A DNA stretch of 64,000 bases from RBG-16-68-12 sp036555455 (lineage in GTDB: Archaea > Thermoplasmatota > Thermoplasmata > RBG-16-68-12): NCBI GenBank assembly GCA_036555455.1, contig DATBLI010000095.1, positions 96,790-160,789 on the forward strand, in the 5' to 3' direction. Shown here piece after piece: positions 41,805-50,407 of the stretch. The translations under genes were made by a program, and so were the position numbers. Every line of letters begins with the position of its first letter. Within the stretch, counting starts at the first letter, position 1. A model generated the notes under the pieces. The model was not told the DNA's origin, made no database searches, and was given only the letters and a program-made list of their open reading frames with translations.

Positions 41805-42302
41805 TTAGGCATCCTCTTCGCCGATGCGCCATACCTCGTCGCCGACGTGGTGAATCGATTCGACGGCCTTCCCCTTCTCCGACCGAACCATCGTGGGCCC
41901 GTCCACGATCGCGCGGCCCACGGCCAACGGCCTCCGATTCTTCTCGTCGCGGACCCATACGAAGTCCCCCGGCTGGATGCCCAAGTCGGCGTCGACGATT
42001 CCCGGAGCCATGATGTCTGCGCCATTGTACACGTAGGGCACTGCGCCCATGTCGACGGTCACGTGCCTCTTCTGGGCGGGGAACGTGAGGAGACCATGGA
42101 CCGTCGGAACGATTGCCTCGCCGACGATGAGGGCGAGCGCCTGGTTGCCGCGGAAGAGGACGTGCACCTCCCCGGCCTCGGCTTCCTCCATGGGCTCCTC
42201 GTCCGTGGGCACGGCCATCCCGAAGTCGTTGGAGAGCCGCTCGAGCCACATGGACACTTCCTTGCGGCGGAGCCGGGTTCGGCGACGGACCTTGAGGACC
42301 AT
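41805..42302 (-). CDS. PUA-domain RNA-binding protein
   Basis: A 165-residue protein of the archaeal MCT-1/Tma20-like group. An N-terminal domain (VLKVRRRTRLRRKEVSMWLERLSNDFG) precedes a C-terminal PUA domain (HVTVDMGAVPYVYNGADIMAPGIVDADLGIQPGDFVWVRDEKNRRPLAVGRAIVDG). Relatives act in translation initiation or ribosome recycling. The ATG at 42302 is about 25 bp after a GGTTATC element on the same strand. It ends four bases from the convergent flavoprotein gene. Confidence 0.85.
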   Translation of the reverse strand: MVLKVRRRTRLRRKEVSMWLERLSNDFGMAVPTDEEPMEEAEAGEVHVLFRGNQALALIVGEAIVPTVHGLLTFPAQKRHVTVDMGAVPYVYNGADIMAPGIVDADLGIQPGDFVWVRDEKNRRPLAVGRAIVDGPTMVRSEKGKAVESIHHVGDEVWRIGEEDA

Positions 42303-42379
42303 TGGCGGGCACATGGGGCCGCGGGAGATAACCCTTGGCGGCCCGGGGGGTCACTTCAATCTTCATGCGCGGATAAATA

Positions 42380-44599
42380 TCAGGCGAGTCCCGCCGGTGC
42401 GTTCCGGAGGTGTTGGGCCCGTTCGAAGGCGGGATCGATTTCGAGGGCGCGGGCGAGGAGGTGCAGAGCCCGAGCTTCTTGACCGGACGCGCGACACGCA
42501 ACCGCGGCGTCGCACCAGACGGCCGGGTCGCGGGGGTTGAGGCCGAGGGCTGCATCGAACGCCGCGAGGGCCTCCTTCGCATGACCATGGCCCAAGAGGA
42601 GCTTCCCCTTGCGATGGTAGGCTACGTCCCGCGGGCCTGTGGGCAACCGAGCGGCCGTGTCGCAGGCGGCGACGGCCTCGTCGACACGTCCGAGGGCCGC
42701 GAGGGCGTCCGCCTTCGCGAGGAGGAGATCGCCATCCTCCTTGGCGGCGGTCGCCAGGGTTTGCAGGGCTTCCTCGGGCCGCCCGAGGGCGAGGTCCGTC
42801 GCGGCCAGCTCGCGGCGGGCCGGGTCTCCGGCCCCGAGATCCACGGCCTTCTGCAGGAGGGGGACCGCTTCTCCGGCTCGGCCCGATCGGGCCCGGGCCC
42901 GACCGGCGAGGAACCAGCCCTGCGCGTCCGCAGGGAAGCGCGTGCAGACTTCGTCCGCAGAGGCGACCGCATCAGCGGGCCGGCCCGATCGCAGGAGGTC
43001 TTCCGCGAGGCGCAAGAAAGGCTCCGCCTTTGTGGCGTGGAGCGCCGCCGCCGAATACGCCTCGATCGCCTCCTCGAGGCGTTCGAGCTCGTCGAGGAAT
43101 CTCCCCTTCGCGAGCCAGAGCTCTGCGTTCTCGGGCTCGAGCTTGAGCCCCTCCTCGAAGCACTTCAGGGCCTCCCCGTAGCAGCGTTCCGCCTCGAGGG
43201 CGTTCCCCATCTCCTCGAGGATGCGACCGCGGAAGATCCAGGCGTCCTCGTAGCCCGGGTTGAGGATGAGGGCGTTCGTGAGGGCGTCCCGCGCCTCCTC
43301 GAGGCGTTCGAGGTGATGGAGGCACTCCGCCTTCGCCATCCATGCGTGGTCGTAATTCGGATTGAGTTCGAGGCTCTGCGTGAGCAGTTCCAGGCCCTCG
43401 TCATGCCGCCCGAGCTTGTCGAGGCTCTCCCCCTTCGCGTACAGGGCGTAGTCGAAGTCGGGCTTGATTTCGAGGCTCTTGTCGTGGTACTTGATCGAAT
43501 CCGCGTGGCGGCCCATCTTGTTGAGGGCATTGCCGATGTTGTTCCACGCGATCTCGTACTTCGGATTCACCTCGAGAGCCTTCTCGAAGTAGGGGATCGA
43601 CTCTCCGTAGCGGCCGAGGTTATACAGGGCATTCCCGAGGTTGTTCCAGAGGACCTCGTCGCCGACGTCGAACTCGAGGGCTTTCTTGTAGCACTCGACG
43701 GCCTCCTCGAGCCGGTCGATCCCGTGGAGCGTGTAGCCCTTGTTGTACCAGGCCTGCTTGTAGGTCGGATTGATCGCGATCGCACGGTCGTAGCAACGCA
43801 GGGCCTCGTCGTGGATTCCGAGCATGAAGAACGTGAAGCCTTTGTTGTTCCAGGCCTCCGTGTCGTCAGGGTTCAACGCGAGGACCCTTTCGTACGCCTC
43901 GATGGCTTCCTCGTATTGCTCGACCGCGTAGAGGGCGTCCCCGAGCCCGGCCAATGCGGCCGGGTCCTCCGGCGCGGCCGTTGTCGCGGCACGGAACGCC
44001 TCCACGGCCTCCGCCGACTTCCCGAGATCGAGGAGGAGAGCGCCTCGGCGCTCCCAGGCGACCGCATTCCGGGACTCCGCCTTCAGCATCTCGTCGTACA
44101 GGGCGAGGGCTTGTTTCGTGCGACCGAGGCGCGCGAGGATGGCCGCCTTGGCGTACTTCGCGTCCGCGTATTCGCGGTTGATCCCGATCGCGCGGTCGTA
44201 CGCAGCGAGGGCGGGGTCCAGGCGATCCGTTTCGGCGTACGCGTTTCCGAGGTTGTACCACGCAACCTCGTAGTCCGTCTTCCGGTCCAAGGCCTTCGTG
44301 TATGCCTTCACAGCGTCCTCGTGGTGGCCGAGGCCGTCGAGGGCCACGCCACGGTTGTTCCAGAGCACGTGGTCTTCGTAGCCGTGGGACAGTGCCGAAT
44401 CGTAGGCCTCGAGGGCGGCTTCGAAGCGGTGCTCGTCGCAGAGGCTGTTCCCGCGAAGGAACTCCGCCTCCCCTCGGGCGAGGTCCTTCTCCGGCCGCGG
44501 GGCCGCCGCGATCGCGAGCGCGAGGGCGAGGACCATCCGCGCGTCGAACCGGGCTTGCGGCCATAAAGGTTCCGCGGCCGCGGTCAGGGCTGAGAGCAC
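42380..44599 (-). CDS. Large tetratricopeptide-repeat protein
   Basis: About 739 residues made almost wholly of TPR units. I count around eighteen 34-residue repeats, with typical pieces such as AWYNLGNAYAETDRLDPALAAYDRAIGINREY, AWNNKGFTFFMLGIHDEALRCYDRAIAINPTY and VLWNNLGNALYNLGRYGESIPYFEKALEVNPKY. The middle repeats fit the consensus best. The C-terminal third is more degenerate. There is no signal peptide or catalytic domain, so it is a cytoplasmic scaffold. The N-terminus is unclear: a GTG at 44599 lies 25 bp from a TTAAAC box, while earlier frame sequence is unlikely. Confidence 0.88.
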   Translation of the reverse strand: MLSALTAAAEPLWPQARFDARMVLALALAIAAAPRPEKDLARGEAEFLRGNSLCDEHRFEAALEAYDSALSHGYEDHVLWNNRGVALDGLGHHEDAVKAYTKALDRKTDYEVAWYNLGNAYAETDRLDPALAAYDRAIGINREYADAKYAKAAILARLGRTKQALALYDEMLKAESRNAVAWERRGALLLDLGKSAEAVEAFRAATTAAPEDPAALAGLGDALYAVEQYEEAIEAYERVLALNPDDTEAWNNKGFTFFMLGIHDEALRCYDRAIAINPTYKQAWYNKGYTLHGIDRLEEAVECYKKALEFDVGDEVLWNNLGNALYNLGRYGESIPYFEKALEVNPKYEIAWNNIGNALNKMGRHADSIKYHDKSLEIKPDFDYALYAKGESLDKLGRHDEGLELLTQSLELNPNYDHAWMAKAECLHHLERLEEARDALTNALILNPGYEDAWIFRGRILEEMGNALEAERCYGEALKCFEEGLKLEPENAELWLAKGRFLDELERLEEAIEAYSAAALHATKAEPFLRLAEDLLRSGRPADAVASADEVCTRFPADAQGWFLAGRARARSGRAGEAVPLLQKAVDLGAGDPARRELAATDLALGRPEEALQTLATAAKEDGDLLLAKADALAALGRVDEAVAACDTAARLPTGPRDVAYHRKGKLLLGHGHAKEALAAFDAALGLNPRDPAVWCDAAVACRASGQEARALHLLARALEIDPAFERAQHLRNAPAGLA

Positions 44600-44619
44600 C
44601 GTCCCGGCCACAGACGCAG

Positions 44620-44627
44620 GTTTAAGT
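44620..44627. promoter_or_regulatory. Shared TATA element of TPR gene and egsA
   Basis: GTTTAAGT lies 32-39 bp before the egsA start at 44659 and 21-28 bp before the TPR GTG at 44599. One box may serve both divergent transcripts. Confidence 0.45.
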
Positions 44628-44658
44628 CGAGGTACCCCGTTCGGCGTGGTTCGCAGAG

Positions 44659-45744
44659 GTGAAACGATTGACGACCTTTGACGTGGAGTCCTTCTCCAAG
44701 ACGAAAGCGATGGAACTCCCCCGGAGCGTCGTCGTCGGGCATGACGCACTCCTCCAGGTGGGGGAGGTCATCGCATCCCTGAAAATCGGGAAGAAGGCGC
44801 TGATCGTCGCGGACGAGACCACGATGAAGGTCGCGGGACTGACCGTGGCCAAGCAGCTCGGGAAGAGCAAGATTCGCGTGGGGGAGCACCTCATCCGAGA
44901 CGCGGCGTGGGAGGATGTCCGTGAGGTCGAGGAGGGAATCCGCAAGGCGGGCTACGACTTCGCCCTCGGCGTCGGCGGCGGCCGGCCCATCGACGTGGCC
45001 AAGTGCGGATCCTTCAACGCGGGCGTGCCGTTCATCAGCGTGCCCACGGCCGCGAGCCACGATGGGGTTGTGTCGTCGCGGGCATCAATCACGAAGGGCG
45101 GGGAAAAGGTCAGCATCGCAGCCCAGACGCCCATTGCCGTAATCATGGACACCGGCGTGATTGCGGAGTCCCCGTTCCGCCTCCTCGCCGCGGGCTGCGG
45201 GGACATCATCTCGAACCTGACCGCAGTGAAGGACTGGGCCCTCGCGCGGAATCTGAGGAACGAGTACTATTCCTCCTACGCGGCCGCCCTGAGCGAGCTC
45301 GCCGCGCGGCTCGTGATCGAGAACGCGAACACGATCAAACCGCGCCTCGAGGAGAGCGCATGGTTCGTGTGCAAGGCCCTCGTCTCGAGCGGCGTCGCGA
45401 TGTCAATCGCCGGGTCGTCGCGCCCCGCGAGCGGGAGCGAGCACAAGTTCTCCCACGCCCTCGATCGGATCGCGAAGAAACCCGCGCTCCATGGAGAGCA
45501 GTGCGGCGTCGGGACGATCATGATGATGTACCTCCACGCGGGGCCATGGGAACAGGTGAGGGAGGCGCTCCTCGCAATCGGCGCGCCCACGACGGCACGG
45601 GCCCTCGGCGTCACGGACGACGAGGTCATCGAGGCCCTCGTCCACGCCCATGAGATCGCGAAGGACCGCTACACGGTCCTGGGCGACACCGGGCTCACGC
45701 AGGAGGCCGCGGAACGCCTCGCGAAGATCACGAAGGTCGTCTGA
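44659..45744 (+). CDS. egsA: sn-glycerol-1-phosphate dehydrogenase
   Basis: A 361-residue enzyme that makes the sn-glycerol-1-phosphate backbone of archaeal lipids from dihydroxyacetone phosphate with NAD(P)H. Motifs are DFALGVGGGRPIDVAKCGSF, FISVPTAASHDGVVSSRASI, the zinc ligand Asp in LAAGCGDIISNLTAVKDW, and the His pair in SGSEHKFSHALD and ALHGEQCGVGTIMM. It begins with a GTG read as Met (KRLTTFDVESFSKTK). A key archaeal marker. Confidence 0.97.
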   Translation: MKRLTTFDVESFSKTKAMELPRSVVVGHDALLQVGEVIASLKIGKKALIVADETTMKVAGLTVAKQLGKSKIRVGEHLIRDAAWEDVREVEEGIRKAGYDFALGVGGGRPIDVAKCGSFNAGVPFISVPTAASHDGVVSSRASITKGGEKVSIAAQTPIAVIMDTGVIAESPFRLLAAGCGDIISNLTAVKDWALARNLRNEYYSSYAAALSELAARLVIENANTIKPRLEESAWFVCKALVSSGVAMSIAGSSRPASGSEHKFSHALDRIAKKPALHGEQCGVGTIMMMYLHAGPWEQVREALLAIGAPTTARALGVTDDEVIEALVHAHEIAKDRYTVLGDTGLTQEAAERLAKITKVV

Positions 45745-45793
45745 ACGCCGTCACGCCCGAATCGCGAAAGAGAGGGCGAGGGACGCGGGGTTT

Positions 45794-46552
45794 CTAGCTG
45801 TCGTCGACGCCATCGAAGAGGACTCCGAAGCGGTCCAACGACATCACGATCTCGCGCGCGATGGAACCGGCGTCAATCGCGAGATCGTACCGATGGAAGT
45901 AGGCATCGAGGGCCGCCAGACCACGGGCGAGAGCATCCCGAGCCTGCTCGAGGCGGATCCATGGGATGCCGCCCGTGCGATCGACCCGGAGGGCCTCAGA
46001 GAGATCGATGAACCACACCTCCCCGTCGTGGACGAGGATGTTGTACGCGCTGAGGTCTCCGTGGACGACCCCTGCCCGGGCGAGGGCCATGACACCGGCA
46101 ATGACTTTCTCCAGGAATCCCGCAGGGTCGTCGAGGACGACGTCCTTCAGCCGAGGCGCCGGGCCGTCGTCATTGCCGAGGTACCGCATCGAGAACATGT
46201 TCTCGACGCGCCGCGCAGGGGTGGGCACGCGCGCGCCACCCTTCCACGCCTGGTGGGTCATCTCGAATTCGTGGGCCGCGAGCCAGCCCATCGTGTCGGC
46301 CTTGATCGGCCGCCCGCCTCGGTGGGACGTGCGGTAGAGGCGGTAGACCTTGACCGCGAGGGGAGCGCCGCGGTAGCGGCCGAGGTACACGTCCGCTTCC
46401 TTGCCTGCGCTGATGAGGCCCACGACCTCCGTCGCGAGTCCCGCGGAGAGGATGGCCTCCGTGGTCGAGCGGTACCCGGCCTCGTGGAGGTCCAGGGTCC
46501 CCGCCTTGATTCGCCACCGGACGCTCTCGTCCAGGTAGGGTTCGTTGGGCAT
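45794..46552 (-). CDS. rio1: RIO1-type serine/threonine kinase
   Basis: About 252 residues from ATG 46552 (MPNEPYLDESVRW). Atypical kinase/ATPase of small-subunit ribosome maturation. ISAGKEADVYLGRYRGAPLAVKVYRLYRTSHR holds the ATP loop and the Lys, ARAGVVHGDLSAYNILVHDGEVWFIDLSEAL the catalytic and metal-binding residues. RIO1 rather than RIO2 is suggested by the absence of a winged helix and by HGDLSAYN and IDLSEA. A longer in-frame upstream start is not family-like. Confidence 0.9.
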   Translation of the reverse strand: MPNEPYLDESVRWRIKAGTLDLHEAGYRSTTEAILSAGLATEVVGLISAGKEADVYLGRYRGAPLAVKVYRLYRTSHRGGRPIKADTMGWLAAHEFEMTHQAWKGGARVPTPARRVENMFSMRYLGNDDGPAPRLKDVVLDDPAGFLEKVIAGVMALARAGVVHGDLSAYNILVHDGEVWFIDLSEALRVDRTGGIPWIRLEQARDALARGLAALDAYFHRYDLAIDAGSIAREIVMSLDRFGVLFDGVDDS

Positions 46553-46812
46553 TCTCGTGCTCTTCGGTTCATCGATGGAAGCGTTCGCAACGCAGGCACG
46601 CATCGACGCCGGAGAGCCGGACGGAAGATTCAGCGGGTCCCCGGCGCCGCTCGGAAAACCCATTCGGACATCATTGCCGGGAACCTCCTGGCCACAGGGC
46701 CGAGCGAGCCGATATGGGCACCCCTAGATGAAGGTGCCGACATGACACCGCGGGCGGAACGAGCTTCGGTGGCCTTAAGTCAGGCCATGCCTTGGGCTGC
46801 TCGGGGAGATGC

Positions 46813-47247
46813 GTGGTCCACGTCACGCTCGTCGGGGAAGGACAGGCGACCGTGGGCCGCGAGTTTGTCTACCGCGGGCCGCAGGCCGAGTGCCGCGAAT
46901 GCAAGGTGAAGGCCGCGTGCCTGAACCAGGAAATCGGCGTGCGCTACCGGATCGCGAGCGTGCGGGAGGTCAGCCATCCATGCCTCCTCAACGAGGACCG
47001 TGCCTGCGTCGTCGAGGTCGAGCCCGCGCCACCGGAGTGCAGCCTCCCGGTGCGCAAGGCGGTCGAGGGTGCGACGGTCACATACGAGGGACTCGTCTGC
47101 TCGAACGCCGCGTGTCCGAACTACCGGACTTGCCATCCCATCGGCATCGAGCCCGGGACGCGCCTCAAGATCCTCGAGGCCGGGAAGGAGCTCGACTGCC
47201 CTCTCGGCTATGAGATTGCCCCCGTCCGCGCCGCGTACATCCCGTGA
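46813..47247 (+). CDS. UPF0179 family protein
   Basis: A ~144-residue archaeal protein of unknown function with ten or so cysteines in pairs: CRECKVKAACL, HPCLLN, ECSLP, CSNAACPNYRTCHPIG and DCPLGYEI. These probably bind zinc or an iron-sulfur cluster. It matches the UPF0179 family (GREFVYRGPQAECRECKVKAACLN). The GTG at 46813 (VVHVTLVGEGQ) fits family N-termini better than the upstream TTG. A CCTTAAG element at 46773 is the likely TATA box. Confidence 0.85.
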   Translation: MVHVTLVGEGQATVGREFVYRGPQAECRECKVKAACLNQEIGVRYRIASVREVSHPCLLNEDRACVVEVEPAPPECSLPVRKAVEGATVTYEGLVCSNAACPNYRTCHPIGIEPGTRLKILEAGKELDCPLGYEIAPVRAAYIP

Positions 47248-47257
47248 AGGCACGGCT

Positions 47258-47662
47258 ATGAAGGAAGCCCTCCCTCGACGGATGACCTTGCACGCGATCG
47301 AGGCCGCGTGCCTCACCCTCGGCTACCGCGTGGAGCGGGAGACCTTCGACCTTGTGGCCTTCAAGGCCCTCCGCAAGGGTCGCCGCTTCCACATGCGACT
47401 CGAGACGCACGGCCTGGAGACCGTGCCCCGGGGGTCCGAAATCGATCTCCACTTGGACTTCCTCCGCGAGAGCCGGCCACAGAGGTATCACGGCTCCGAA
47501 GCGGAGTCGGAGGCAATCGCAGGGGAGATGGCGGCGTTCCTCGGGGCCTTGAGCCGCCAAGACCCGGAGCGGGCGCTGCCGCGGGTGCGTTGCCCGGAGT
47601 GCGGCAAGGAGTTCGGCCAAGAGGCGTTCCGAGCCCACCGCGTCGTCGTCCACGGGCGCTAG
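47258..47662 (+). CDS. Uncharacterised protein with C-terminal C2H2 zinc finger
   Basis: A 134-residue protein. The first ~105 residues (LHAIEAACLTLGYRVERETFDLVAFKALRKGRRFHMRLETHGLE) form an unknown alpha/beta unit. The end RCPECGKEFGQEAFRAHRVVVHG is a classic Cys2-His2 zinc finger, presumably for DNA or protein contact. It follows UPF0179 by 10 bases and may be co-transcribed. Its stop overlaps that of the convergent acetyltransferase gene. Confidence 0.7.
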   Translation: MKEALPRRMTLHAIEAACLTLGYRVERETFDLVAFKALRKGRRFHMRLETHGLETVPRGSEIDLHLDFLRESRPQRYHGSEAESEAIAGEMAAFLGALSRQDPERALPRVRCPECGKEFGQEAFRAHRVVVHGR

Positions 47663-48102
47663 AGGAGCTCGCGGCTGTACACGGTGCGGCCTTGGGTGCG
47701 GAAGCCCAGGGACTTCCAGAAGGCCGCCGCGGCCGTGTTCGTCGGGAGGACCTCCAAGTCGATGCGGTCCACATGCATCGCCCTCGCCTCCTCCAAGAGC
47801 TTCGTGGCGAGGGCGCGCCCGACACCCTTCCTCCGGGTGGCGGGGTCCACGAAGAAATCGTTGACGACGAGGACCCGGCCGAGCTCCGCGGAAGGCTGAT
47901 ACGCTGCGAGAGCGACGCCGAGGATCGATCGCTTGTCCCGGGCCACGAGGATCACCCCGGGGAAGCGGTTCTTCAGGATCTGGTCCACCGCCCAAGCGAT
48001 CCGCTCCGGTTTCGGGGCGACGCCCTCGGAGGCGTGGTAGGCCGCGATGAGGTGCTCAACGTCGGGGCGGTCGGGAGGCACGGCGCGCTCGACGAGGACC
48101 AT
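47659..48102 (-). CDS. GNAT N-acetyltransferase
   Basis: A 147-residue GNAT domain. VVNDFFVDPATRRKGVGRALATKLLEEARAMHVDRIDLEV holds the acetyl-CoA motif (RRKGVGRAL), and LPTNTAAAAFWKSLGFRTQGRTVYSREL the C-terminal motif. The ATG at 48102 begins MVLVERAVPPDRPDVEHLI. Substrate unknown. Confidence 0.85.
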   Translation of the reverse strand: MVLVERAVPPDRPDVEHLIAAYHASEGVAPKPERIAWAVDQILKNRFPGVILVARDKRSILGVALAAYQPSAELGRVLVVNDFFVDPATRRKGVGRALATKLLEEARAMHVDRIDLEVLPTNTAAAAFWKSLGFRTQGRTVYSRELL

Positions 48103-48149
48103 CGGCCGCCTGCGAGTCCCGCCGTGCGTATAAGGATTACGAGTCGCTC

Positions 48150-49355
48150 TCAGAACAGGACAACCCGCACGAACTCGCCTTTCTCCAAAAGATCGACGGT
48201 CGCGGGGATCTTGATGTAGCCGTCCGCGTGGGCCATCGACGTGATCGCCCCGCTCTCTTTGTAGGCGGGCACGGCTTGGCCTCCCGCGATCCGAACCGTG
48301 TGGAACTCCACGCGGCCCATCGCGCTGACGAGTCGCTTGGAGAGCGGCGCCTCGACGACGCGATCCACGGACGGCGGGAGCCGGGCCATGCGGCGAAGCA
48401 TCGGGGCGAGGAGCAGGTAGCAGTTGCTGAGACAGGACGTTGGATAGCCGGGCATCCCAAGGACGGGCTTCCCGCTCACGCGTCCGAGGACCGTGGGCTT
48501 CCCTGGTTTCACCGCAATCCCGTGGAACAGGACCTCGCCGAGGGGCCGCAGGGCGTCGATGACCAGGTCCTTCTCCCCGACGCTCGAGCCGCCGCTGAAC
48601 ACGACGAGGTCCTCCTTGACGGCCCTCGTGAGCGCGGTCCTCAAGGGCCGCAGGCGGTCGGCGACCCGCCCGAGGAGGACGGGCTCGCCCCCGTGCTCTC
48701 GGACCACGCTCGCCATCGTGTTTGCGTTGATGTCGTACACTTGGCCCGGACGGATGGGCTTCCCCGGGGGGACGACCTCGTCCCCCGTGGTGAGAATGGC
48801 CACGCGCGGCTTCGCGTACACGTCCACGCGGGCCCTCCCGACGGCCGCGAGGGCGCCGACTTTCGCGGGCGTCAACCACTCCCCACGGGCTACGACCACG
48901 GAGCCCTTTGGGATGTCCGCCCCGCGGCGGGAGACGTTCTCCCGCGGGTGAACGGGACGGTAGACCTTCACGCGGTCTCCTTCCCTCTCCGTGTCCTCGA
49001 CGATGACGACGGCATCTGCCCCGGGCGGGAGCGTCGAGCCTGTGGCGACCTCCGTGCATCCTCCGCGGGCCACCCTCTTTGCGGGCACGCCGTCCGCGTA
49101 GAGAGTCTCCCGGACCCGGAGGGTCACGGGCTTGAACTTGCCCGCGGGGAACATGTCCTTTGCGCGGACCGCATAGCCGTCCATCGCCGCGCGGTCGGCG
49201 ATGGGCACGTCGATGGGCGCACGGACGTCCGCCGCGGACACCCGGCGAAGGGCCTCGAGGAGAGGGACCGCCTCCGTGCGCTCGAGGGGCGCGGCGAGGT
49301 CCATGGCCTTCCGGAGGGCCTCCTCGAGGGAGATCAGAGCCGTCAGAGGACGCAT
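48150..49355 (-). CDS. moeA: Molybdopterin molybdenumtransferase MoeA
   Basis: A 401-residue enzyme that inserts molybdate into adenylated molybdopterin. Motifs are PIADRAAMDGYAVRAKDM, EVATGSTLPPGADAVVIVEDTE, RGADIPKGSVVVARGEWL, RVAILTTGDEVVPPGKPIRPGQVYDINANTM, VVFSGGSSVGEKDLV and GKPVLGMPGYPTSCLSNCYLL. Four-domain length is normal. The ATG at 49355 begins MRPLTALISLEEAL. First of a set of molybdenum cofactor genes. Confidence 0.95.
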   Translation of the reverse strand: MRPLTALISLEEALRKAMDLAAPLERTEAVPLLEALRRVSAADVRAPIDVPIADRAAMDGYAVRAKDMFPAGKFKPVTLRVRETLYADGVPAKRVARGGCTEVATGSTLPPGADAVVIVEDTEREGDRVKVYRPVHPRENVSRRGADIPKGSVVVARGEWLTPAKVGALAAVGRARVDVYAKPRVAILTTGDEVVPPGKPIRPGQVYDINANTMASVVREHGGEPVLLGRVADRLRPLRTALTRAVKEDLVVFSGGSSVGEKDLVIDALRPLGEVLFHGIAVKPGKPTVLGRVSGKPVLGMPGYPTSCLSNCYLLLAPMLRRMARLPPSVDRVVEAPLSKRLVSAMGRVEFHTVRIAGGQAVPAYKESGAITSMAHADGYIKIPATVDLLEKGEFVRVVLF

Positions 49356-49399
49356 CCCGCGGCCGTGGCGCTCGTCGCGGTCGTGATGTGCCTGAGCCG

Positions 49400-49900
49400 T
49401 CACCGGTTCATCAGCCCCACGGCATGTCCGAGCTCCGGAAGGATGAGCTTCTCCAAGGCCAGCCGGCAGCCGTCCGGCGAGCCGGGAAGGCAGAAGACCA
49501 GCCGTCCATGGTACACGCCCGCGAGGGCCCCGGACATCATCGCCGCACTGCCGATTTCCTGGTAGGAGAGGGAACGGAAGAGCTCCCCAAAACCGGGGAG
49601 CCCGCGCTCGAACTGAGGTGCGAGTGTGGGGATCGTCACGTCCCGTCGCCCGAGGCCCGTGCCGCCGTTCGTGATCACGACGTCGCTCGTCCACGACGCC
49701 TGCTCCACCGCGTCCGCGATCGCCTTCGCCTCGTCCACGACGACGACGTAGAACAGGACCGTGTGGCCCGCTTTCAGGAGGAGGTCCTTGATGAGCTTCC
49801 CCGACTCGTCCGTCTCCGCCGAGCGGGAATCCGAAATCGTCACGACGCCGCACTTCACGCTCGTGGGCGCGTGGGCCTTGTGTTCCTCGGGGGCAGTCAA
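49400..49900 (-). CDS. moaB: MoaB/MogA-family molybdopterin adenylyltransferase
   Basis: A ~166-residue protein that adenylates molybdopterin or assists this. KCGVVTISDSRSAETDESGKLIKDLLLKAGH, DVVITNGGTGLGRRDVTIPTL (with the Gly-Gly-Thr-Gly and Asp), FGELFRSLSYQEIGSAAMMSGALAGV and LVFCLPGSPDGCRLALEKLILPEL are all typical. The TTG at 49900 gives the natural family N-terminus (TAPEEHKAHAPTSV). An ATG at 49951 in the same frame is the alternative. Confidence 0.9.
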   Translation of the reverse strand: MTAPEEHKAHAPTSVKCGVVTISDSRSAETDESGKLIKDLLLKAGHTVLFYVVVVDEAKAIADAVEQASWTSDVVITNGGTGLGRRDVTIPTLAPQFERGLPGFGELFRSLSYQEIGSAAMMSGALAGVYHGRLVFCLPGSPDGCRLALEKLILPELGHAVGLMNR

Positions 49901-49960
49901 GCGAGTGAGGAGAAGCGGCCCCAGGGGAAAAGGTTCTCGGCACCTGAACATTGAGGCCCA

Positions 49961-50359
49961 TCACGGACTTGGACGATGTTGGAACAGCTCGATCCAGATG
50001 CCGTCGGGATCCTGGACGTAGGCCCATTCCGAACTCGTGCTCTTCCGCCGGTAGGAGACCGTGGGGTGGCCGCGGGACTCGAGGTACGTGAGGGCCGCAT
50101 CCAAGTCCTCCACCTCGAAGGCCACGTGGTCCAGCTCGTCGCCTTCGCGGTAGGGACCTGCCGCCGGACTGTCCGCCCCATACCAGTTCAGCTCGAGCCA
50201 ATGCCCCGACGTCCCTCCCCCCACGATCGCGAACTCCCCGCGAGTTTCCGGAGCCGGGACGCGGCGAAGGAGAGACAGGCCCATGACCTCCGTGTAGAAT
50301 CGGATGGAGCGATCGAGGTCTCGAACGCGGAGCCCCGTGTAGCGGAGGACGAAGCGCAT
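49961..50359 (-). CDS. VOC/glyoxalase-family protein
   Basis: A 132-residue glyoxalase I-like protein. LRYTGLRVRDLDRSIRFYTEVMGLSLLRR, GHWLELNWYG, ELDHVAFEVEDLDAALTYLESRG and YVQDPDGIWIELFQH give the paired beta-alpha-beta units and the metal positions (His, Glu). Possibly lactoylglutathione lyase or a related metal-dependent enzyme. It sits within the molybdopterin gene set, without clear connection. Confidence 0.85.
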   Translation of the reverse strand: MRFVLRYTGLRVRDLDRSIRFYTEVMGLSLLRRVPAPETRGEFAIVGGGTSGHWLELNWYGADSPAAGPYREGDELDHVAFEVEDLDAALTYLESRGHPTVSYRRKSTSSEWAYVQDPDGIWIELFQHRPSP

Positions 50360-50407
50360 GGGGCGACACTCGGTCACCGGAGCTTTAGGCCTTCCGACGA
50401 GACGATG

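Noticed and set aside
42410..44566. 718-residue plus-strand frame opposite the TPR gene
   Set aside because: It is a frame shadow of repetitive TPR coding sequence. The minus strand clearly encodes TPR units.
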